The notes under the pieces were generated by a model. It worked only from the letters and a program-made list of their open reading frames with translations. It searched no databases and was not told the origin of the DNA. Source: Oscillospiraceae bacterium (lineage in GTDB: Bacteria; Bacillota; Clostridia; Oscillospirales; Oscillospiraceae). From it: a stretch of 64,000 bases of DNA. Position numbers and translations under genes: made by a program. Location: contig JAFTXW010000002.1 of the NCBI GenBank assembly GCA_017461445.1, forward strand, positions 83,060 to 147,059. Direction: 5' to 3'. Positions 51,369-60,425 of this stretch are shown here, in pieces (the stretch's first letter is position 1; each line of letters begins with the position of its first letter).

Positions 51369-52136
51369 TCAGCCGATGGTGGCCTCCAGCCACTTGCAGC
51401 GGATGGTCAGACCGCCCGCATCGGGATACAGAGAGGTGCGGTCGTTCTTGATCTTGCTGCCATCGTCCACAATGGAAGCGACCTCAACGCCGTCCACAAC
51501 CAGGGTAACGGTAACAGCGGTGTTGTCCTCGTTGTTCACAACGCTCAGCTCAACGGAGTGGGGCTCGCCGTCGTTGATGTTCCAGGCGTATGCGCCGAAG
51601 GCATCATCGTAGCCTGCGCGGCCGATGTAGACCTCGCTCATATCGCCCCAGGAGGTCAGGGTGTAACCGGTCTGGGAGCCGTCATCGTACCAGCTGGCGG
51701 CAGCGATGGAGGAGCGGGCAATGATCAGCAGCTCGGAATCCCACCAGGTGCCGTCGTCCATGGAAACGCTGTCAGCCAGGGCGTTCAGGGTGATGTCAAA
51801 CTTATAGGTAACGTTCTGAACCTCTTCGTTCAGGCGGACGGCGCAGTAGTCACCGGCCATGCCGTTGTCGAAGAACAGCTGGTCAGCTTCCAGTTCATAG
51901 AAGCCGCCGTCGTCTTCCCACTTGGACTCGTCGCCGAAGTAGTCAGCCACAGTGACGACCTGCACTTCGCTGCTGCCGCTTTCGACAGGAGCTGCGGTGG
52001 TCTCGGGAGCGGGAGTGGTCTCAGGGGCAGCGGTGGTTTCGGGGGCAGCGTCGGTGGGTTCGGTGGTGCTGCCGCAGGCGCACAGCATAACTGCGCACAG
52101 CGCAACAGCCAGTGCGATTGCCAGGATCTTCTTCAT
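51369..52136 (-). CDS. Lipoprotein with a beta-sandwich-like domain
   Basis: A 255-residue secreted lipoprotein. The signal MKKILAIALAVALCAVMLCAC ends in a lipobox with Cys 21, followed by an Ala/Pro/Thr/Glu tether (about 25-55). The rest is acidic and rich in beta-type alternation with many aromatic residues (WWDSELLIIARSS, WNINDGEPHSVELSV), like a LamG or carbohydrate-binding sandwich. No family was identified. It follows a large enzyme whose C-terminal part has a similar DGRTYHVELNVKG segment, so both may bind the same ligand. Confidence 0.7.
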   Translation of the reverse strand: MKKILAIALAVALCAVMLCACGSTTEPTDAAPETTAAPETTPAPETTAAPVESGSSEVQVVTVADYFGDESKWEDDGGFYELEADQLFFDNGMAGDYCAVRLNEEVQNVTYKFDITLNALADSVSMDDGTWWDSELLIIARSSIAAASWYDDGSQTGYTLTSWGDMSEVYIGRAGYDDAFGAYAWNINDGEPHSVELSVVNNEDNTAVTVTLVVDGVEVASIVDDGSKIKNDRTSLYPDAGGLTIRCKWLEATIG

Positions 52137-52232
52137 GTTGTTTCCTCCTAAAAATTACATTAGGCAATCTCTAAAAACTCTTTTTTGAGATGCCCATTTT
52201 ATATTTGCAGCCCGCGCTGCAGGAATACGGAA

Positions 52233-54329
52233 TTATTGGGGGATCATGTGGGGATAGCTGCCGCTTTCCTTCACAAACAGATCCCGGAAGGCTGCCGTTC
52301 CGGCAGTCTCCTGGGCAAAGCCCACCATGCCATAGGGTGCCATATCGGGAAGCTCCGCGGCGCAGACGGTCTCGCCGTCCAGCACCAGCTCCGCATGACT
52401 GCCCTTCACGTTCAGCTCCACATGGTATGTTCTGCCGTCCTTCCAGGGGAACTCCACCGTATGGTCGGTGTACTGCCCTGCCTTGTGGACGCGCAGGCCC
52501 ACCTTGCCTTCCGCCAGGAAGCCGGCAGCCACATAGCGTCTGGCTCCGGCGGCCCGGGCCATCAGGCAGCTGCCCACACCCGCCCGGATATCCGATGCCA
52601 GCTGCACATCGGTGGCATAGTAATTGCCGGTGTACGCCTGGGCAGGCTCCTGGGTTTGGCACAGCAGACGGCCCGCCTCGGCAGACCACTGGCCGTGATT
52701 CAGGGCGAAGGGAGTCTGCTGCAGGAATTCCTCCCGGCACAGGGCCGTGGCAACCTGGTACTGTCCCTTGCCGGTGACGGTCATTTCTTTCAGCTCCAGC
52801 ATGGCAAAGACACGAAGCGTGGTCTCGGGAGCGGCCTCGATGTGGAAGCCCAGCTCCGCAACGCAGTCACCACAGGTATCGGGGATGCGGAATTCCAGTT
52901 CCAGCTCCTGATTATCCTCCAGCCACAGGACTTCGCCCTCGTACCGCTCCTTTCGGACAGCGGTGCGCACATAGGGCCGGACATAGATCCTGCCGTCCAG
53001 ATAGAAATGGGGGATCATGCGGACCTTCAGGGTCTGGCCGCTGTAGACCGTGGGAGAGAATACGGGCTTGTACCGCTCATCGTCAAAATCTTCCCGGCGG
53101 TAGAAGGGCTTGTAGTACACATCGCAGTTGTCGGCGGGCAGGATGCGGTCAATGACCAGCTGCAGGCCGTCCTCCGTCGTATGCTTCACAAAGCGCAGTT
53201 CATTGCTCAGCCGCAGGCCGTGGGTGGAGCCGGGAAGCGTGAAGTCGAACAGCAGCTCGCCGCCTCTGGGCAGCTTCACACTGGGATCCTCCTCCAGGCC
53301 ATGGGTCAGCCGGGACAGCTGATACAGGAACTTGCAGTAGGTAGGCACATCCAGATTGTTCAGATAGCCGGAAATACCGGACAGCACGATGAAATCGTTC
53401 ATGGGCTTGCGGTAGTGATCAGGGATGCCCGTCAGGCCGCAATAGACGCCCAGAATGGTGCCCACATTGCCCGCGTTGCAGTCGGTGTCCCAGCCGCACA
53501 TGGTGGCGATCTCGATGGTACGGGAGAAATCCCCCGCGCCGTAGAGCATGGACAGGATACACACGCCCGCGTTGGGAATGATGTGGCACACGCCGCCGTA
53601 CTTGTCATAGCCCCAATTGTCGATCAGGTACTGCATACAAGCCCGCCAGTCGTTGGGGTTCTCCCGGTGGAACTTTCGCACCGCGTTTACCACGGCAGCG
53701 TAGGTGCAGTCGGCAGGAATTTCCGCCATACCCGCGTCCAAAATCTCGTCCACGTTTTCGGCTGTATAGGCCGCCGCGATGCAGGCCGCCAGGAACGCAC
53801 CGCCGTAAACGCCGTTGCCGTCGTGGGAAACGCTGGCGGCGGCAGCGGCCATTTGAGCCGCCTTGTGGGGGTCGCCCAGGTTGATCAGGCCCCAGGTATC
53901 GATGAATATCTGTCCGCCGATCTGTTCCGCCAGTTCCAGACCGTTCTGGGCAATGCTGCCGGACTGGGGCGCGGGGATGCCCCGCTTTAGGTTGTTGTAG
54001 GCGGTATGCTCGGTGGAAACACCGTCGCCGCCCCACCAGTACAGGCCGATGCCGTCTCTGGCATAGTTCAGCCAGGCCTCGCCCACTGCCTGGGGTGTCA
54101 GCTCGTTGTGTACGCCGTTGTCCAGCAGGCCCCGCAGAAAGTAGACCGGGCCGTTTACATCGTCATCGGCGGCAAAATTCTTGTAATTTCTGACATAGCC
54201 CCGGATATCGCCGCAGAACTGCGCAATTCTTTGAAAATCCCAGGCCGCAGGCTCCACGGGGGCACCCAGACGGATGCCGGCGTTCATTCCAAGAAAGCCC
54301 GCATAGATTCTCTCTAACTGCTTTTCCAT
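52233..54329 (-). CDS. Large ADP-ribosylglycohydrolase-fold enzyme with C-terminal beta-sandwich
   Basis: A 698-residue protein. Residues 1 to about 350 match the ADP-ribosyl-glycohydrolase (DraG/ARH) fold: AGFLGMNAGIRLGAPVEP near the start, NFAADDDVNGPVYFLRGL near 52-69, and CGWDTDCNAGNVGTILG near 282-298, which holds the metal-binding Asp residues. The C-terminal half contains a LamG-like part (about 520-690). No signal peptide, so it acts in the cytoplasm. The DraG fold is also used by other ribosyl hydrolases, so the substrate is open. ATG 54329 follows the preceding gene closely. Confidence 0.8.
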   Translation of the reverse strand: MEKQLERIYAGFLGMNAGIRLGAPVEPAAWDFQRIAQFCGDIRGYVRNYKNFAADDDVNGPVYFLRGLLDNGVHNELTPQAVGEAWLNYARDGIGLYWWGGDGVSTEHTAYNNLKRGIPAPQSGSIAQNGLELAEQIGGQIFIDTWGLINLGDPHKAAQMAAAAASVSHDGNGVYGGAFLAACIAAAYTAENVDEILDAGMAEIPADCTYAAVVNAVRKFHRENPNDWRACMQYLIDNWGYDKYGGVCHIIPNAGVCILSMLYGAGDFSRTIEIATMCGWDTDCNAGNVGTILGVYCGLTGIPDHYRKPMNDFIVLSGISGYLNNLDVPTYCKFLYQLSRLTHGLEEDPSVKLPRGGELLFDFTLPGSTHGLRLSNELRFVKHTTEDGLQLVIDRILPADNCDVYYKPFYRREDFDDERYKPVFSPTVYSGQTLKVRMIPHFYLDGRIYVRPYVRTAVRKERYEGEVLWLEDNQELELEFRIPDTCGDCVAELGFHIEAAPETTLRVFAMLELKEMTVTGKGQYQVATALCREEFLQQTPFALNHGQWSAEAGRLLCQTQEPAQAYTGNYYATDVQLASDIRAGVGSCLMARAAGARRYVAAGFLAEGKVGLRVHKAGQYTDHTVEFPWKDGRTYHVELNVKGSHAELVLDGETVCAAELPDMAPYGMVGFAQETAGTAAFRDLFVKESGSYPHMIPQ

Positions 54330-54339
54330 AGGCCGCACC

Positions 54340-55326
54340 TTAGCGGATCAGCGCGGCCAGATCCGCAGCAAGGCCACGGATGGTCAGACCCTTCGTAAAC
54401 TGCAGGCAGGTGCCGCTGGGATAACCGGTACGCTCGATCCAGGCTTCGGGCAGGGCGGATGCGCCCAGCTGTGCGCCCCGCAGGGCACCCAGGACAGCAC
54501 CGATGGTGTCGGCATCCCGGCCGAAGTTGGCAGCCAGGATGATGCCCCGCTTGAAGTCACCCTTGCTCAGCAGGAACAGGGCGAAGGCCTGGGGAATGGC
54601 TTCCTCCACGGATGCCTTGTAACGGGTACGGAAGTCGTCATGCAATGCCATCCAGGCGGTGCAGAAGTCGGTCTCTGCCAGCTCCACCAGCTCCAGCATG
54701 TGCTTCATGTTGTCATACAGCCAGCTGTCCTGGGGGATGCAGGACATGGCGGCGTCAATGATCTCCTCGTCGGTGCCGCTGACCATGGCGGTAGCCACAG
54801 CGGCAGCCACGGCCTGGGTGGCCCAGATACCGCTGGTATGGTGGCTGACCTCGGCGTCCCGCTTTGCCAGCTCCTTGGCCCGCTCCACATCGCCCGCACA
54901 GATGATGCCCACGGGAGAGATGCGCATACAGGCACCGTCGCTGAAGCCGTAGACGCTCCGCCGGCCGGACTCGGGAGGCATAATGCCCTTCTTCAGATTC
55001 TCCGCAGCCTCAATCTCGCTGTTGCCGCCTCTGGGGAAATCATCCTGGGTGGCCACATACTTCAGCCAGCCTTCTGCCAGCTGCTCGTGGGTGGGATCAC
55101 CGTCGTGGTCGATGAGCATCTTGGCGGTAAACAGAGCGAACTCGGTATCGTCGGTGCTCCAGCACTTGCCGGTGTCAAAGGTCAGGATCATACCGTAATT
55201 CTGGTGGTTTTCGGGCACGCGGCCCGCGTCGCCGAAGCTGTCACCAATGGCCAGACCGGCCAGTGCGCCCAGAGCCTTTTCCTTTGCCAGCTCGGGATTC
55301 CGAATCAGATCATTTCTTGTCAGCAT
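54340..55326 (-). CDS. ADP-ribosylglycohydrolase-fold enzyme
   Basis: A 328-residue protein of the DraG/ARH fold. It has LGALAGLAIGDSFGDAGRV near 20-38, CWSTDDTEFALFTAKML near 56-72 and the second metal motif NFGRDADTIGAVLGALRGA near 262-280. The Asp pairs that hold two Mg2+ ions are all present, so it is probably active. It is a distant paralog of the following gene. ADP-ribose, ribosylated nucleosides or another N-glycoside are possible substrates; ribokinase in the operon favours ribose release. Confidence 0.85.
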   Translation of the reverse strand: MLTRNDLIRNPELAKEKALGALAGLAIGDSFGDAGRVPENHQNYGMILTFDTGKCWSTDDTEFALFTAKMLIDHDGDPTHEQLAEGWLKYVATQDDFPRGGNSEIEAAENLKKGIMPPESGRRSVYGFSDGACMRISPVGIICAGDVERAKELAKRDAEVSHHTSGIWATQAVAAAVATAMVSGTDEEIIDAAMSCIPQDSWLYDNMKHMLELVELAETDFCTAWMALHDDFRTRYKASVEEAIPQAFALFLLSKGDFKRGIILAANFGRDADTIGAVLGALRGAQLGASALPEAWIERTGYPSGTCLQFTKGLTIRGLAADLAALIR

Positions 55327-55366
55327 TTGAAAAATCCTCCATACATTTGCTTGTGAAACGCTCCTG

Positions 55367-56422
55367 TCAGGAAGCGTTTTCCTGATTGTTACTCAGCGAC
55401 TGGCTGAGCAGCCAGTTATACACATCCTGACGGTCGTAGACGGTGTTCCAGATTTCATGGCCCATGGTGGGATAGACCGTCAGCTTATAATAGCGGTGAT
55501 CCACCTCATCCAGTACAGGCAGGATCTTATTGATATTGTTGAAGGAAACGGTACCGTCCTGAGCACCGTGGAACATCCAGATGGGCATATCCTGAATGGT
55601 CTCAAATTCGTAGGTGTTGGTTCTGCCGCAGACCACGGCAATGGCGGCGAAGGTATCGGGCATGGCCAGGGCCACCTTCCAGGTGCAGCGGCCGCCCATG
55701 GACAGGCCGGTCAGGTACATCCGGTCCGTATCGATGTTGTACTTGGCGGTCATTTCCGGAACGAACTGGACCAGCTTCACCTCTTCATCATCGGTATCAG
55801 CCCAGTGGGAGCCCTCGGGGCACTGGGGCGCGATGACGATGGCGTCCAGCTTGCCGCCGTTATTCAGATACCGCAGCACGCCGTAGGGCAGCAGCTTGTT
55901 CAGGTCATTGCCGATCTCGCCGATGCCGTGGAAGAAATAGATGACGGGCCACTTGGTCTGGGTATCGGCAGGGTCGTAGCCCTCAGGCAGATACAGCACA
56001 TAGTTATAAAATTCACTCTCGTCATAGACAAGCTGCAGCGGGCTTTCTGCCGGGGCTTCATAGGTTTGGTACGCATCGTAGGTGCCTGCCAGGACCTCCA
56101 TGGAGGCCCGTCCCCTGATCCAGGTGTAGTTGAGCTCGCTGATGCGGGTCGTGTTGTCTGCCAGTTCCTGAACGGTTTCCACAATATCCTTCGCTCTGGG
56201 GATATTGCCCTCCGCAGGGAACAAAGAGCCAAAAAGATCCACGATTTCATCCTCTCCTTCCGTAGGATCGGGCTGGCCGGTGGTTTCGGTCTGGGCCGTA
56301 CCGGCTGCGGCAGACTCCTCGGGGGAGCCTGTCGCAGCTTCGGTACCGCCGGTACCCTGACCGCTGCAGGCGGTCAGCAGCAGCGTCAAAACCAGAAATG
56401 CCGCGAAAATTCGAAGCTTCAT
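55367..56422 (-). CDS. Secreted lipoprotein esterase of the alpha/beta-hydrolase fold
   Basis: A 351-residue lipoprotein. MKLRIFAAFLVLTLLLTAC gives a lipobox with Cys 19, then a Thr/Glu/Pro-rich tether. The catalytic domain has WPVIYFFHGIGEIGND near 161-176 (oxyanion part), the nucleophile in TGLSMGG near 243-249 and a late Asp/His pair (HGAQDG, MGHEIW). It resembles polyhydroxyalkanoate-depolymerase or feruloyl-esterase-type enzymes. Being outside the cell, it probably removes an acyl or aryl ester from the substrate before the ABC importer takes it up. Confidence 0.82.
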   Translation of the reverse strand: MKLRIFAAFLVLTLLLTACSGQGTGGTEAATGSPEESAAAGTAQTETTGQPDPTEGEDEIVDLFGSLFPAEGNIPRAKDIVETVQELADNTTRISELNYTWIRGRASMEVLAGTYDAYQTYEAPAESPLQLVYDESEFYNYVLYLPEGYDPADTQTKWPVIYFFHGIGEIGNDLNKLLPYGVLRYLNNGGKLDAIVIAPQCPEGSHWADTDDEEVKLVQFVPEMTAKYNIDTDRMYLTGLSMGGRCTWKVALAMPDTFAAIAVVCGRTNTYEFETIQDMPIWMFHGAQDGTVSFNNINKILPVLDEVDHRYYKLTVYPTMGHEIWNTVYDRQDVYNWLLSQSLSNNQENAS

Positions 56423-56434
56423 GGTCTTATCTCC

Positions 56435-58153
56435 TTAGTTTTCCAGCTTGTCCCGCTTCTCCTGGATCTGGCGGTTGATCTCAGCCTCCCAGGACTCGAT
56501 GCCGTAGGAATTGAACTTATCAACAGCCTCCTGATACAGCTTTCTTGCCTCCTCCTCGGAAGCGGCCATAATGATCCGGTTGATCTCATCCTTAATGACG
56601 GCGGCACAGCGTGCGCTGGCAACGGCAGCGTCGGAGCCGGATTCGATGACGATATCCACCTCGCTCAGGTCGGAGTAGAAGGTGCCCTTCCAATCCTCAT
56701 GCCAGTTGTAGGTATTGTCCGCACGGATGATGGCGTCACGGGCATCGACACCGCTCTCGCTGCTGTAGTAAGGAGCGAAGCGGGCGAAGGCGGACTGGCC
56801 GTCGGTGGTGTAGGTGGGCAGGTTGATGACGCTGTACAGGGCACGGATGCCGCGCTCCAGGTCATAGTCCGCGTTGGACTTGGCATCGGCGACCTCTGCG
56901 GTGATGTCCCGCAGGCCGTCCTCGTTGATGATGTAGTCCTCACCCTCGATGCCCCAGCCATGGAGCACGCTGCCCTCGTCGGAGTACAGGTACTCCAGCA
57001 GGCGGCAGATACGGGCCTTGTAGGGGCTGGTCTCCATCAGGACGAAGGCACCCGCGCCGGTATAGGCGGAGTTGTACTGATAGACCCGGTCAACACCCTC
57101 GGCCATGATCTTCTGGGGGATGTAGGAATTCTCGCTGTTGTTGGCAGCCAGAGTCTTGTTGGATTCGTAAACGGCGTAGTAGTTGCCGATGAAGGAGAAG
57201 ATGTTGCAGCGGTTCATCTGACGAATGAACTGGTCGTAGGGCTGGATGGAGGCTTCCTCGTAAATATAGCCCTCCCGGTACAGCTCATTCAGGAACAGCA
57301 GCCAGTCCAGGGTATCCTCGGCCTTGAAGCCGTAGGTGTAGTTCTCGCCGTCCTCGGTGACGTACAGGCCGCCCTTATACAGGCACTTGTAGCCATGCAT
57401 GGACAGGCCTGCCCACAGGATATCGCCGGCGGAGTCCTTGTCATAGCTGATGGCGTACATGTTCTTCTCGTCGCCGTACTCAGCCAGGAATGCGTCCAGC
57501 GCGGCGTTGTACTCGTCAAAGGTGGTGATGGCCTCGCCGTAGATCTCCTTGACCATGGGGTACTGGACATAAACGGTGGAGTGCCAGGGCAGCTCGTCCT
57601 GAGCACGGTTGGGATCGGTGGCGTCCTCGGGATGGGTCTCGCCTTCGCGCAGCAGGTCATTGTTTTCGGTCAGGTACAGCAGCTGGCCGTCGTCATTGGT
57701 GAACAGGTCGATCAGGCTGCTGTTCATCTCCCATACAGTGGGAGCCCACTGCTGCAGCAGGGGTGCCAGGTCTGCCAGGTCGCCAGACTCCAGATAATCA
57801 TAGAAGGTAGCGTCACGGTTCATAACGATGACATCGGGGTATTCGCCGCTGGCCATCAGCATCTGCAGCTTGTCGGTGTCAATACCAACCAGCTGGATGG
57901 TAGTGCCGGTGGCCTCCGCGATGGCAGCCAGGACTGCGGAATCGGATGCAGGCTCCTCGGTCATGTCAGCCACATAAATGGTGACGGTGATGGGGTTCTG
58001 GCGGTCCAGCTCCAGCAGTTCCTCAAAGGTCATATCCTCCTGACCGGCATAGGTCTCTTCCACGACCTGACTGCTCTTGCCGCAGCCGGTCATGCCGAGC
58101 ACTGATGCCAACACCAGGATCAAGCAAAGAACGGACTTCAAAAGTTTGCTCAT
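56435..58153 (-). CDS. Lpl/Ytc-type sugar ABC transporter substrate-binding lipoprotein
   Basis: A 572-residue extracellular binding protein. The signal LILVLASVLGMTGCGKS holds the lipobox Cys. Large size, the NPITVTIYVADM start of the mature domain, and the VIVMNRDATFYDYLESGDLADLAPLL-type segment (about 104-129) fit family 1 binding proteins of LipO/YtcQ type that serve oligosaccharide or uronate importers. It lies next to its two permeases; the ATPase must come from a shared MsmX-type protein elsewhere, as is usual for this class. Confidence 0.88.
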   Translation of the reverse strand: MSKLLKSVLCLILVLASVLGMTGCGKSSQVVEETYAGQEDMTFEELLELDRQNPITVTIYVADMTEEPASDSAVLAAIAEATGTTIQLVGIDTDKLQMLMASGEYPDVIVMNRDATFYDYLESGDLADLAPLLQQWAPTVWEMNSSLIDLFTNDDGQLLYLTENNDLLREGETHPEDATDPNRAQDELPWHSTVYVQYPMVKEIYGEAITTFDEYNAALDAFLAEYGDEKNMYAISYDKDSAGDILWAGLSMHGYKCLYKGGLYVTEDGENYTYGFKAEDTLDWLLFLNELYREGYIYEEASIQPYDQFIRQMNRCNIFSFIGNYYAVYESNKTLAANNSENSYIPQKIMAEGVDRVYQYNSAYTGAGAFVLMETSPYKARICRLLEYLYSDEGSVLHGWGIEGEDYIINEDGLRDITAEVADAKSNADYDLERGIRALYSVINLPTYTTDGQSAFARFAPYYSSESGVDARDAIIRADNTYNWHEDWKGTFYSDLSEVDIVIESGSDAAVASARCAAVIKDEINRIIMAASEEEARKLYQEAVDKFNSYGIESWEAEINRQIQEKRDKLEN

Positions 58154-58184
58154 GGTTTTTCCTCCTTAATGTGATTGAGTAGGA

Positions 58185-59102
58185 TCAGCCCTTCATGGAG
58201 CCGATCATCATGCCCTTCATGAAATGCTTCTGCAGGAACGGATACACCATAACAATGGGCACCACCGTGCAGATGGTGATCGCCATACGCAGCGAAACAG
58301 GGTCTGCGGTGGAGGCGTTGCCATGGAAGATCTCGAACATCTCGGAGCGGTCGATCATGTGGCTGCCTTCCGCCTTCTTGATGATCTCCATGACGATGTA
58401 CTGCAGGGTACGCAGGTTTTCGCTGACGGTGTAGTACAGGGTATCCCGGTAGGAGTTCCACTGGGCCACCGCGGAGAACAGGGTGATGGTGGCAACGATG
58501 GGCTTGGAAACCGGCATCAGCACCCGGTAGTACACCTGGAACTCGCCTGCGCCGTCGATCCGGGCCGCCTCCAGCAGCTCGCCGGGAACCGAACGGAAAT
58601 AGGTTCGGAACAGGGTCACATACCACAAATTGATGATGGTGGGAACGATGTAGACCAGGAAATTGTCATACAGGCCCAGGTTCAGGTACAGCATGTAGGT
58701 GGGGATCAGACCGCCGCCGCCAAAGAACATGGCGAAGAAGAAGAAACCCTTCAGCGGCTTATACAGCACAAACTCATTGCGGGTGAACACATAGGCGAAC
58801 ATGGAGCAGCCGATGACCGTCAGGATGGTGCCCAGAACGGTACGGGCCACGCTGACGCCCAGAGCCTGCAGCAGGGAGGGATCACTGAAAATGATCTTGT
58901 AGCTGTCGAAGGAGAGCACACGGGGATACAGCCAAATGCCGCCCAGCTGGCTGTCGTTGGGGTCGTTCAGGGAGATCGCCAGAACGTAGATGAAGGGATA
59001 CAGCATGGAAACGGCGATCAGTGCCAGCAGCAGACCGTTGACTGCCTCAAAAATACGCTCGCCGGGGCCCTTGCGGATACCCATATTAGTCTTTTTAGCC
59101 AT
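58185..59102 (-). CDS. Sugar ABC transporter permease, LplC/YtcP type
   Basis: A 305-residue membrane protein with six helices. It starts KGPGERIFEAVNGLLLALIA and has the binding-protein-dependent EAA loop ELLEAARIDGAGEFQVYYRV near 176-195. The C-terminus KHFMKGMMIGSMKG is typical of the LplC/YtcP subfamily. It pairs with the upstream LplB-like permease, 12 bases apart. Confidence 0.92.
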   Translation of the reverse strand: MAKKTNMGIRKGPGERIFEAVNGLLLALIAVSMLYPFIYVLAISLNDPNDSQLGGIWLYPRVLSFDSYKIIFSDPSLLQALGVSVARTVLGTILTVIGCSMFAYVFTRNEFVLYKPLKGFFFFAMFFGGGGLIPTYMLYLNLGLYDNFLVYIVPTIINLWYVTLFRTYFRSVPGELLEAARIDGAGEFQVYYRVLMPVSKPIVATITLFSAVAQWNSYRDTLYYTVSENLRTLQYIVMEIIKKAEGSHMIDRSEMFEIFHGNASTADPVSLRMAITICTVVPIVMVYPFLQKHFMKGMMIGSMKG

Positions 59103-59114
59103 AGTTCTCCCTCC

Positions 59115-60074
59115 TTACCACAAAGAATATTCTGTCGTTTTCTGGGACAGCTTGTTGGTGAGCCAAACCAGAATGAAGCCAATCACCGTCTGCAGCAGGC
59201 TGATGGCGGTGGAGTAGGAATACATACCCTGGCTGACGCCCATGCTGTAGACGTAGGTCTCGATGACCTCCGCCACGTCGGCGGTGATGGCGTTGCCCAG
59301 CATGTAGGACGCGTCGAAGCTGGCGGCGAAGATACCGGACATGTTCAGCACCCACAGCGTCACCACCGTAGGCATCAGGCCGGGCAGGGTGATGTGCCAG
59401 ATCCGGCGGAAGCGGCCGCAGCCGTCAATGGCCGCTGCCTCGTACTGGCTCATATCGATGGCAGCCAGCGCGGATAAGTACAAGATTGCGTCCCAGCCCA
59501 CTTCCTTCCAGGCTCGGACCAGCGTGACCAGCAGCCAGAACCAGGAGGGCTCCTGCCAGAACTTGATGGCGGCCTCCACCATGCTGGTCTGCACCAGTGC
59601 CTCGTTGACGGGGCCGGTGGTTCCCAGCAGCTCCAGGAAGATGTTGGAGACCACGACGAAGGAAATAAAGTGGGGCAGATAGGTCAGGGTCTGAACGGCA
59701 CTTTTGAAATACTTGCTGTTGACCTCGTTGATCATCAGCGCAAGCAGCAAAGGAAGAATACTGTGCGCAACAATGTTCATAAGGCTCATGGCAATGGTAT
59801 TTCGCAGGATCATGCCCACGTCGGGATCACTGAAGAACTGCTTAAAGTACTTCAGACCGACAAAGTTGCTGCCAAACACACCCAGCTTCGGCTTGTAGTC
59901 AACGAAGGCCATCAGCCAGCCGTACAGGGGAGCATAGTAGAAGATAGCCACCAGCACGATACAGGGAATGACCATAGCGAACAGGGTGCGCTGACTCCAG
60001 GCCTTACGCAGCAGCTTCTGGGACCTGGAGGGTGGTGCCGACCGTTGCGGCGCGGCACTACGGGTTGCGTTCAT
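59115..60074 (-). CDS. Sugar ABC transporter permease, LplB/YteP type
   Basis: A 319-residue membrane protein with six helices. It contains YAPLYGWLMAFVDYKPKLGV near 44-63 and AAAIDGCGRFRRIWHITLPG as EAA loop, both LplB-like. I take ATG 60074 as start because GAGGAG lies nine bases upstream; a GTG at 60101 is in frame and overlaps the DUF4387 stop. An Ala/Pro/Ser/Arg-rich N-terminal stretch precedes the first helix. Confidence 0.9.
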   Translation of the reverse strand: MNATRSAAPQRSAPPSRSQKLLRKAWSQRTLFAMVIPCIVLVAIFYYAPLYGWLMAFVDYKPKLGVFGSNFVGLKYFKQFFSDPDVGMILRNTIAMSLMNIVAHSILPLLLALMINEVNSKYFKSAVQTLTYLPHFISFVVVSNIFLELLGTTGPVNEALVQTSMVEAAIKFWQEPSWFWLLVTLVRAWKEVGWDAILYLSALAAIDMSQYEAAAIDGCGRFRRIWHITLPGLMPTVVTLWVLNMSGIFAASFDASYMLGNAITADVAEVIETYVYSMGVSQGMYSYSTAISLLQTVIGFILVWLTNKLSQKTTEYSLW

Positions 60075-60093
60075 AGTATTCATCTCCTCTTTT

Positions 60094-60420
60094 TTATCCA
60101 CAGATCACATCGTCCACCGGCAGCAGCATCAGGGGTGCGTGCTGCTGCGCGCCGTACACATCCCGGTCACCGATGGTGCCCGAGGATATTTTGCGATCAT
60201 ATGTTACTTTGATGCCGTGAGCCTGGTCGAAGTAGACCAGCTCCGTAATGCTTTCCTCCGGGATCTTATAGAGCTTCGCAATGAGGGAGCGGTTGATCAG
60301 GTTGCTGTCCTTGACCTTGCGGTAGGTCTCCTCAGACTCAAAGAGCACATCCAGTGTGATGGAGAAGGGTCCGGCGTTCTTACTGCGGATCACCTTTGCG
60401 ATATCATACAGTGTTTTCAT
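60094..60420 (-). CDS. DUF4387-family protein
   Basis: A 108-residue protein with MKTLYDIAKVIRSKNAGPFS at the N-terminus and FDQAHGIKVTYDRKISSG near 64-81, matching the DUF4387 (PF14330) pattern. This domain is commonly found beside or fused to AtuA-family proteins, as here. ATG 60420 has GAGG eight bases upstream, within the last codons of the AtuA-like gene's spacing. Function unknown; probably a subunit of the AtuA-like enzyme. Confidence 0.85.
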   Translation of the reverse strand: MKTLYDIAKVIRSKNAGPFSITLDVLFESEETYRKVKDSNLINRSLIAKLYKIPEESITELVYFDQAHGIKVTYDRKISSGTIGDRDVYGAQQHAPLMLLPVDDVICG

Positions 60421-60425
60421 GTCAG

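Noticed and set aside
55457-58105. An 882-codon plus-strand open frame
   Set aside because: It spans the esterase and binding-protein genes in antisense and has the Gly/Val/Asp/His/Gln-rich pattern of a shadow frame.
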